DNA of 64,000 nt from Puccinia triticina (taxonomy: Eukaryota; Basidiomycota; Pucciniomycetes; Pucciniales; Pucciniaceae): contig NC_070565.1 in the NCBI RefSeq assembly GCF_026914185.1, positions 1,178,001-1,242,000 of the forward strand. Reading direction: 5' to 3'. The notes beneath the pieces were generated by a model. It was not told the origin of the DNA. It did not search any database and worked only from the letters and a program-made list of their open reading frames with translations. Positions 56,290-64,000 of this stretch are shown here, piece after piece. The number at the start of each line of letters is the position of its first letter. Position 1 is the first letter of the stretch. Made by a program: the position numbers and the translations under genes.

Positions 56290-57488
56290 CCATTAGCAAT
56301 GTCCGGAACATTGTTTGGAGTGGGGGTGGGGCGTTGCCTCAGCCACATGACTACAGAAAGTTTCCATCATATTTCTTCCGGCGCCTGAGGTGGAAGTTAG
56401 GTCAAGAATTCCTTGCTGCAAGGATAGATAAAAAGAAGTAAAATTTGCACATACGACAAATAGTTGGCGTGCAAGCTGTAAATCTGTGTCTGAAAGGTCA
56501 GCTGACGCAAGCAAGGACTCCACAAGGGCGTCTCCGGCCACTAGACCAGCTCGTCGAGGTGGGGAGGGGGTTGGACGACGCTCAGCGGGCAGGGGTGTTG
56601 GAAAATCCCTGTCTTCGGGTAGGTTTGTGTTTTGGGGTCGGCCTTCGCGGGGAGGCGGGGTTCTAATGAAGCCGTCAAGACTTCTGTACACGCTACAGCC
56701 TTCTCCATCAGAGTATTCGTCATCGGGGTCGTCTTTGTCTTTGGACCTTGGGAGTGGGGGATCTAATTCTACATATCCAGAGGGTGAGGCAAGGCATTGG
56801 TAACTTACTCAAGGCAATCACTGAATCAACTTACAGTTTAGATTCCTACTTGATTGTGATTGTTGTCACTTTTGATGACCCGTGTGGAGGTGATGGTTGG
56901 CACTTGGCCGGGGGGGAAGTTCGCAGGTTGAAACTGTGGATCTACTGAGGCCATCAAATGGTTTACTTCAACGATGCGCCATGGATACAAGGAGCAGATA
57001 ACTACATGATTGGAAACTTACCAATCACCATGGGGGCCCCCCGAACCACACGGGGGGCAGCTTGAAGGGACATGACAGGAGGTGGATGGGTGCCAACGGG
57101 ATTGTCAGGGATGATACGGCTGGGTGCAATGTTTGGAGGGGGATTTGGTTGACCGATGTGATGGGTGTGAACGGGGTTTTCAGGGATGATACGGCTGGGT
57201 GTAATGTTTGGCGGGGCATTGTGTTGACCTGAGCGTGTCAATAATCAATGGTGATTATCAGCCTGTCATCATTGCTACAATTATGAGACTCTAAAACATA
57301 CCTCCTCTTGCAACTTGCGGGGTCCGCACAAATCGGGGGGTCCGCGCAACAGCCTGAGAGGCAGGGCGTTGTTGTTGCTTGGCTTGAGGCTTGCGTGTTG
57401 CAGGGGGGGTTTCTTCAGCATAATTGCTGTCCACCTCAATCGATTGAGAAAAGGAGGTAGATGGTACTGTCAATGTGGCTTGTCGCAT
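56290..57488 (-). pseudogene. Proline-rich multi-exon gene, divergent to the transposase gene
   Basis: Minus-strand exons about 57302-57488 (from ATG; TLTVPSTSFSQSIEVD..), 57022-57228 (two PP-NI-PSRIIP-NPV repeats) and from 56944 (VDPQFQPANFPPGQVPT) join in phase 1 through good GT-AG sites. A further coding-like exon (about 56450-56770; RTPPPREGRPQN..GDALVESLLASADLSDTDLQLA) and a last one near 56290-56410 follow. I could not find an in-frame junction between the third and fourth exons, because a TAA follows ..NHNQVGI. The gene may therefore be decayed. The family is unrecognised. Its position head-to-head with the transposase suggests a second gene of the same DNA element, which is inference. 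Confidence 0.45.
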
Positions 57489-58749
57489 CTTGGGTACGGA
57501 GGGTAATAAGGGTAACCAATTGAGATGGTTCAAGGCGGAAAATGACGGGGTGTGGCTAATAAAACTCGTCACAGACTGCTTTGCTAGTTCAAGCTGGGGT
57601 TCAATGCATCAGTTTCACCGGGGGTCTTTATACCCTCATAACTTGCTCTGAACAAGCTACCCTTCCGAAATCCTGCCACTTACTGGCAATCTTTGGGGTC
57701 CGTCAGTTTGTTTGTAGTTCATTTGTGATCTGCTTGATCCGTTCGCGTCACACATCAGCTGGACTAGTTCTTTTGGTTGGGGCATGCTGGCAAGAGTTCC
57801 GTCAAAAGAGCGATTGGACTGATCAAGGAGCAGTGCGTGTGGATCGGAGAGGTACATACCTAATTTATTTTAGTGGTAAATTGATTCTGCTGCACACAGT
57901 TAGTTGGCTAATCAATAGAAATCTAGTAGTTTTTGAGCAAGTGGAATCATCTGAGATCCGTCCAAAATGGAGATGCAAGTATTGCAGCGGCCGGTCCATG
58001 ATTTCAACAGACGCTCATTCACAAACGGCGACCCATCTGTTGAACCTTCCAAAGATTTTGCGGCCGGGTTATACCAGTCAAATTGACCAGCCTGAGAGTG
58101 TTGATGCAGTCGAGTATACTGATCCTCAAGTTCATCAGAATGATCAATTCAGTGACCAAGTTGAGATGGAATATACTGACGTTGGGCCCACCGAGGATCG
58201 GTCAGATTTGGGTGTGAGCAGGAGCGATGGCAACAAAGGGACCATGCGAGACGTGATTGATATCTTTAAGCCGGTTTGTAGCAACAAGGGCGAAGTTTCA
58301 GAGGTCAAAGGCGGAGAAGAAGGGGGTGTCAAGGATGAAGAGGAGGGTGATGCACCCAATGATTCCGGTTGGTTCCCCTTTGGGGGTTTGCTGGTGAGCA
58401 ATCACAAGTCCGGTGAAGCCGGTACCTTCAGGTCCGCGGGGGTCAGGAGTGCTGATGAGGGGTTTGATTTCACACCCGCGGCACAGCCACTCATCTCAGT
58501 GCTTATGGCCAGTTATTTGCATAACATCCTTTCAAGGGCTCAATATCTGAAATTCTGCACACTGATGGAACTGTGTGGCACAAAACTCCGCAAGTGGACT
58601 GCAATATGGTGGATAAGGAAAAGTTTGAGGGCCATACTCAACATGGAACCCATCCAAAGAGAAAGTGTGTTCAACAACCAATGCTTTTCCCTGAGTTTCA
58701 AGAGGATTATTTCCCTAGTAAGTCACAATGCTTTAGTCAAAGATATTAA

Positions 58750-58957
58750 GGGCCTGTACCATAGGGCATGGAAATTGAAATTTTCCAAATTTATTTGCCT
58801 CAAAATTTCTTGGGACAAAAAATGATCCTGGCCAAAATGTAGGCCTGAGCCCAAATGTGAAGAATTACAACATTTGAACCCTCTGCTAGTTTTCAATTTT
58901 TGTGTACAGGGCAAAAAAAGTTGAAATTTTTCAAAATGGAGGCCCATGGTACAGGCC
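58750..58957. mobile_element. 208-bp MITE in an intron of the transposase gene
   Basis: Inverted ends GGGCCTGTACCATAGGGC and GGCCCATGGTACAGGCC, flanked by TTAA on both sides (58746-58749, 58958-58961). Ends of the GGGCCTGT type with TWA/TTAA sites fit PIF/Harbinger (Tourist-like) MITEs. A piggyBac-type TTAA site is an alternative. It lies entirely inside the intron 58718-59009. Confidence 0.75.
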
Positions 58958-59509
58958 TTAACCCCATCCGCCCATTTCCATTGAAGATGACTTAACCTCT
59001 GTTCTGTAGGATTTGGCAAACCCATATGTGAATAAACACCTGTACTTTTACCCAGTAGATTCAGGTGGGAAAAACATATACAAATTGTCACAGAGTTACA
59101 AGTGGTGTGAGGCTCTCCTCAGGAATATTGTGCACAAATGGTGGCTGTAAATAAAAAACATTATTACATCTATGAGAGTTGTCAGTTACAATCAGGGGAG
59201 TTAGTAGTACCTATCTTCTTTTACCAACACTTGGATAAAATGTATGCCAAATGTGTCAAACCACAGCGTGAAGGCTCCCCACACCAGCCAGGTTTCAAGT
59301 TGAAAATACCTCCTAATCTGCAATATAATTCATCAAGGTTGCGCTCCATAGATTGTGAACAGTTTGAATTGAATTATTTTGAAATCTGCCTGTGGGGTGA
59401 CAAACCAATATCATCTTTCTGCAAAAAACTATGGCGTGAGTGAAACTGGTGCCCAAAGGCTGAAACAACATACTAATTATACATATTTTGTTTTTTTTCA
59501 GCGGGGGAG

Positions 59510-59818
59510 TGTAAGGGGTGAAGTCCCCTTCACTGGGAACTGGGCTTGGAGGAGGCACGGAGACGATTTCTAGGACCAACCAGGGGTGAGGAGCTTGTAT
59601 TGCGCTGGCTCAGAGAGAATGAAGGTCAGTTCTCTCCTGATGAAAGGGAATGAGGAAGAACAAGAGAAGGGAAAAGGTCTTACCTGGCTCAGAGAGAATG
59701 AAGTTCAGTTCTCTACTGAGCCAGAGAAGAAGAGAGGTCGAGCTATGTACAAGCATGTGAAAGGCCAGGTGTCCATTGGTGACACCTTGTGAACCCCAAA
59801 GGAGGAGGGGGGTTTACA
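59510..59818. mobile_element. Short LTR-like element E2 (309 bp) inside a transposase exon
   Basis: TGTAAGGGG...GGGGTTTACA, flanked by perfect GGGAG duplications (59505-59509, 59819-59823). It interrupts the exon just after acceptor TTTTTCAG (59501). Paired hairpins AGAGAATGAAGGTCAGTTCTCT and AGAGAATGAAGTTCAGTTCTCT lie about 95 bp apart. The second has the outer stem CTGGCTCAG/CTGAGCCAG. Confidence 0.82.
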
Positions 59819-60693
59819 GGGAGAATGGCAATTACTCTGCAATTGATTTACCCAATGAATGGCGGCAGAAGTCTGACGGGAGGATCATTAGACATGTCCC
59901 AATTGCCCTATATTGTGATTATACATCTGGAAACCAATCCAAAAAATGGAACAAGCACATCAGTTATTATTTTACACTTGCAGGTCTTCCACCCAGGGTG
60001 TCAAATCAGCAGTATAACTGCCATTTCCTCTCAACATCCAACACTTCAGGGCCATTGGAATTGGCCAATCAAATAGTAGATGAACTGAAGTAAGTTCATT
60101 TGTTTAGATAACAGACTTGTAATAATCCAATAGCTGAAGTATGCCCCTTGAACTTTGAGCAGTGATATCACAAAAGACGGATATTTTGCATATGACTGTG
60201 AATTACAACAAGAGGTTCTTGTGTCAACTGTGGTTCTCTGCTTCCTAGGAGACTTGTCAATGCATGCAGAAGTTACCAATACTCCTCTTCCAGGTGCTGC
60301 CTTGAACCCCTGCCGCATTTGTCATTTGGGTGTGCAAAAGCGGTCAGATAAATCAGGAGAAGATTACATTTATCATTTCTTGGGCATGGACTCTTTGGGT
60401 AACAGGGTAAGTATCAGAGTTGTTATCCAAAAAAAAAGAAAACATTTTGCTTACAAAGATGGTGCACATCATTTAGGATGTGGTGGATTATAGAAAATGG
60501 AGTGAAACCATTCAACGCTCTCATGAACTGTGGGAAGCTGCTTTGAAATATTCCAAAAACGCCTGTATTGAAGAATCCAAATCATTACGTGTCCAAGATG
60601 TTCTCAACAAGGCATTTGTAGATATACTTAAATCCCGAAAGAAGTGTTGAAATGTTGTAATCCTCAGTGGTCAAAATCAACACATCAGGCATG

Positions 60694-60708
60694 GACTTGG
60701 TAGCCTAT

Positions 60709-60747
<39 letters not shown>

Positions 60748-60783
60748 AAGCTAAGGTCGCTGGTTCAAATCCTGCCCATTTCA
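60694..60783 (+). tRNA. Degenerate type II (long variable arm) tRNA-like sequence
   Basis: About 90 nt with a partly paired acceptor (GACTTGG / CCATTTC, 5 of 7 pairs), a D arm (GCCT...AGGC) with an A-box-like TAGCCTATTTGG, an anticodon-like arm (CACT..AGTG), a long variable arm (CTTAG-CTTCAAG-CTAAG) and a T arm containing the B-box-like GGTTCAAATCC. The layout matches tRNA-Leu/Ser, but the anticodon loop has an extra base. It lies between two transposase exons and may have been carried in by a SINE. Confidence 0.5.
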
Positions 60784-62527
60784 ATCATTTTCTGCTAAGC
60801 GTCTGCAAAATGCATTGTTAGTTTGAACAAGAAGAAATCAGAGCTTGCAAAGATAATGGCACTGGACAAGCACCAGAACCACAAACTGTTTAACCGGTTC
60901 CTACAATTGCTGGGTAAGATTTGGTCACTCTTAATGAATTCTGACTATGATTGGGAACTAACATCATTGAATCATATTTGTACCTGACTCAGGGTTTGAT
61001 GGGTGCCAAGACACACCAGTGGAAGTTTTGCATGTCATACTATTGGGCGTCATCAAATACATTGCCATAGATTTCCTCAGCAATACAATCAAGCCACGGC
61101 ATTTGAATGATCTCCTGGGAGCATCACAATCATTTATCACTGATGCACTTGACCTCCCAAAAATAAATGCTGCTTACTTGTATAAGCATCACAAAAGCAT
61201 GGTTGGAAAAGATTTCAAGATCGTTCTTCAATGTGCAACTTTTGTTTTCTTCCAGTTCATGGATGAACAGCAGAAAGAATTATGGTGTGAATTGTGCAGA
61301 ATGGCACCCTATGTCTTCCAGACTCACATAATTACTGACATGCAAGTTTACCTGAAGGAAATGGAGATATTGATTGATAACTTATTATTACAGCTCATGA
61401 AGTGCAATGCAAGATGGGTGAATAAACCAAAGTTTCATATGTTGATCCACCTGGTACATTCCATTGCACGATTTGGTCCAGCCAGCCTGTTTGCAACTGA
61501 AAAGTATGAGAGCTTCAACAGCATACTCAGAAATGCTTCAGTCCACTCAAATAGGCAACATCCGGGAAAGGATTTGGCAGTATTATTTAGCAATTTCCAA
61601 TGCCTGAGGGCCATTTTGTCAGGTGCTCTTCTTTGGAATCACGTCAAGCAATGCTATTTTAGAGCATCAAAAGAATTGAGACGTATATTTAAAATGGAAG
61701 ACATACAACAATCAATAGGCTATGTTCATTCAAGTATTTATGGGTCAGGGGATGAGTTACCTGGAATATCACTGGCCAAGTCACCCAAAGCAGATAGAGT
61801 AACTGTACCCAGGGAGGTTAGTGATAAATATCCCAATCACCAGTTCACTCAAGAATGCTGTTTGAAAATGACCAATAAAGAAAGTGTGCGGAAAGGTTAT
61901 TTTGCATATGTTCTGCGGCCAGGGAATAGGCCGGCAGTCATTGGCAAAATTCATTCAATCTGGAGAGCTTCCTCAAGATCATCAATAGTTGGCCCCAAAT
62001 CTCACATCATCTGCTTGCAGGTTAATGAGTTTGAAAGATCAACTGTCTCTGACTACTACCAAATGAGGATCCTCAAGAGAACAAATAAAAACCATGTGTG
62101 CTCACCTGAGGTATTTCAATATCATGTGCAGTATCAAATGAAACATAAAATAAAATCTAATCCACACCTCAATTAATTACAGGAGATAATGGTTTCCCTC
62201 AATGTGCAGCACAACTGCCATGATGGTGGATGTCAAGTTAAATTGGGTTCAAGGCCTATGAATGATACCCATAAAGACAACCCAGCAAGATACATGGTGG
62301 AACACAACCCAACTGATTCTTTCATTCTCAATTCATGCTCCTTTCATGGCTGCTTATTGGGAGCGCAGTGGGAGATGGGCGGAGTCCAAGAAGCGCAAAC
62401 GGCAGAGGCACCCAAACCCTCGAGCGCGCTAAAATGAGCGCTAGCGCGAGGGGTGGAACGCCTCCTCCAGCGGGAACCACCATGAGCTGGGGGACCAAGC
62501 CGCAGCAGACGAGCGGCCAAACCTAAG

Positions 62528-63341
62528 TGTCAGATTTCGGGCCCAGGCCCGACCCGGTTGGGCACGACTTCGCCTCAGCTCAACCCAGCTCTGACCAGCT
62601 CAAACTTCAGCGTTGCTCCCACTTCCGGAATCACTCAAGCCTCTGAGCTTAAGTTTCCTTCCCCGCTCTCTTTTCCTTGCGACCAAACCAGGGCGTTGCT
62701 TGTACAACCAGCCCTGATGAAGCAGCCACAAACTAACCCTCCTTGCATACCGTGTCATACAGACCACGAGCGCATGGACAAAGATTCTGCCCGGGCTAGT
62801 TGCGACAAAGCCACCGCGATACAGTCCCTATTCACCTGGACTGGCCTCATGTAAACAGGACCAGATGCTTGGTACGTAGCAACAGTGATTTTACCTGTTT
62901 GCTGCAAGAGGACCTTAAAAGGGACTGACTCTTTCCCCCTTTTCTCTTTCTCCTCAGTCGTTCCCAGATCCAGCATTTCCCTGTTTACCCACTCGACTCA
63001 CAAACCAATTCGCCTCTACCCTTCACCTAGCCTCACATCACACACCAGCATTGTATTTCCCTTACCTTTATCATCAGCGGTAGCGCGACGACCTCGTTCT
63101 GCGCCATTGCCATTCTCGGCCTTTATTTTTCTTTTTAGCCTCATAGCCTTCCTATCTCCTCTTCACTTCCTTCAACTCTCATACACTTCGTGTACCATAT
63201 ACTTGTGGCTGCTGCCTTACTCCTGCCCTTAAGGTACACAACTCATCATGTTTTATTCTCTCCTAGTCTTCTTCATGATGTTCTCAACCATGAACTAACT
63301 TAAACTGCAATTGAACCCTTAAGTCTTGCTATTCTCACAGA
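62528..63341 (+). repeat. Possible 5' LTR of a copia-like element
   Basis: TGTCAGATTTC at 62528 and ..CTATTCTCACA near 63341 give TG...CA ends about 66 bp before a copia-type gag start. The partner LTR is absent from the window, so the boundaries are tentative. Confidence 0.3.
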
Positions 63342-63407
63342 TTTACAGTCTTGAATCTTCAACCCGAACAACAGATCAACATCCCAAGAATCTAGGGCAG
63401 CAACAAC

Positions 63408-63640
63408 ATGGCAACTTCCATCGCATCAAAAGAGGAGCTGGCGTGCCTCCCCACCCTTGAAGGAGATTCCAACTATCCCCTGTGGTCTCGCCGCATGAAA
63501 ACCTTCATGAAAAACAAGAACCTATGGAACGTGCTCATCAACAACCCGGGACCTAACCCAGCTCAAGCGCTCAAGAAACAGCTCAACGATGTGGTGAGCC
63601 TCATCAAAAGCACCTTCACTCTCCGCAGGCTCCAGGAATC
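63408..63640 (+). pseudogene. N-terminus of a Ty1/copia-type gag, truncated
   Basis: ATG at 63408 begins MATSIASKEELACL-PTLEGDSNYPLW followed by MKTFMKNKNLWNVL. The L-x-G-x-NY-x-W-x-MK-x-F/L-x3-LW signature is typical of copia gag N-termini (DUF4219/UBN2-like). After about 60 codons the homology is lost and the frame becomes Ser/Thr/Gln-rich. This suggests a deletion that joins gag to later sequence. Confidence 0.65.
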
Positions 63641-63954
63641 AACTATCAGGGCAACCAACCACTCAGGACAACAACACGGAACACCAGACACAGGACCCAG
63701 GCGCCTCAACATCAAACACTCCATCATCGCCAAATCCAGACATGCATCAAACATCAATCCACATTGGTCATCAACTCAACAGCCCTTTCCTTGTCTCTTG
63801 GTTTCACACTAATGCACCTACTTTGGGATTAGTACTTGTCTCATCTTCATGCGCCTCATCCCTTTTGTTCATTTCTCTTACACTTCTCCTTGATTGAAGT
63901 TTTTCACTGTTTCAGTTTTCCCACAACCACAAGTCAACCGCCCCCCAGATTGTC

Positions 63955-63961
63955 TATATAA
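63955..63961 (+). promoter_or_regulatory. TATA-like box near the right edge
   Basis: GTCTATATAAACTGCCCC in pyrimidine-rich sequence resembles an LTR or RNA polymerase II core promoter. What it would transcribe lies beyond the window. Confidence 0.35.
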
Positions 63962-64000
63962 ACTGCCCCTTTGTCCACACTTTTGTCCCCCATCAGCTCA

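Larger units (their letters stand above)
57960..62437 (+). pseudogene. Tnp2/Plavaka-like DNA transposase gene, multiply interrupted
   Basis: Plus-strand exons recognised by similarity to transposase-like proteins abundant in rusts: N-terminal zinc-finger-like CKYC..H..H and acidic linker (57960-58717), DLANPYV..SYKW (59010-), YYIYESCQLQSGELVVPIFFY (59140-59435), ENGNYSAIDLPNEW..SKKWNKHISYYFTLAGLPP (59824-60089), FLGDLSMHAEVTN..CRICHLG (60164-60406), 60476-60650, 60860-60912, then GFDGCQDTPVEVLHVILLGV..KFHMLIHL..FGPASLFATEKYESFNS (60992-62130), and a last exon SLNVQHNCHDGGC (from 62183). Damage: a frameshift near 59126, a 309-bp element in an exon, a MITE in an intron and a tRNA-like insertion around 60694-60783. 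It probably catalysed cut-and-paste transposition. Confidence 0.75.

Noticed and set aside
59590..59740. Hammerhead ribozyme in the short LTR-like element E2 (CTGATGA motif)
   Set aside because: No stem II or matching GAAA core follows, and the motif is absent from the two related elements.

Overview
This is repeat-dominated fungal nuclear DNA. It most likely comes from a rust fungus (Pucciniales, Puccinia-like). That is inferred from recognised families (chromodomain Ty3/gypsy elements, a Tnp2/Plavaka-like transposase, a copia-type gag start, an alpha-kinase-like fragment), from short GT-AG introns, and from nested young retrotransposons separating a few host exons. There are no operons, bacterial ribosome sites or CRISPR arrays. 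Several frames that look like open starts begin with GTG or TTG and make sense only after splicing.

Layout. 1-8.2 kb: tandem repeats, a candidate host exon, an integrase relic, a broken copy (3134-4589) of a predicted secreted-protein gene, a CACTG-ended DNA element carrying a satellite (4726-5718), and the start of an alpha-kinase-like gene. 8.2-18.5 kb: a complete young chromovirus (8211-18518, TSD CTTAT) inserted just after that gene's splice donor; the next exon resumes at 18563. 18.8-24 kb: repeats and a solo LTR of the same chromovirus (20806-23965, TSD CTAGC), itself split by a 1.5-kb palindromic foldback element. 24.2-25.6 kb: an intact five-exon secreted-protein gene on the minus strand, paralogous to the broken copy at 3-4.6 kb. 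25.8-29.3 kb: a second foldback element, a solo LTR of another family and another hairpin array. 32.3-51.2 kb: a second chromovirus copy (TSD ACTAC) split by a different gypsy element (34657-43288, 4-bp TSD with one change). 51.2-64 kb: tRNA-like sequences, three related 300-400-bp LTR-like elements with perfect 5-bp TSDs, a Tnp2/Plavaka-like transposase gene broken by several of these insertions, a divergently oriented proline-rich gene, and the start of a copia-like element.

How things fit together. The chromovirus has an extra spliced 5' ORF: three introns are supported in both copies, and the first splice would assemble the start codon. It overlaps the gag-pol ORF in the -1 frame. The nested gypsy carries four related intron-like repeats and a primer-binding site that is the whole 3' half of a mature, CCA-tailed tRNA-Tyr. 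The foldback elements carry arrays of short self-complementary units built on a GATGACCGG motif. Copy 1 of the chromovirus looks coding-competent. Copy 2, the nested element and the transposase gene are all damaged.
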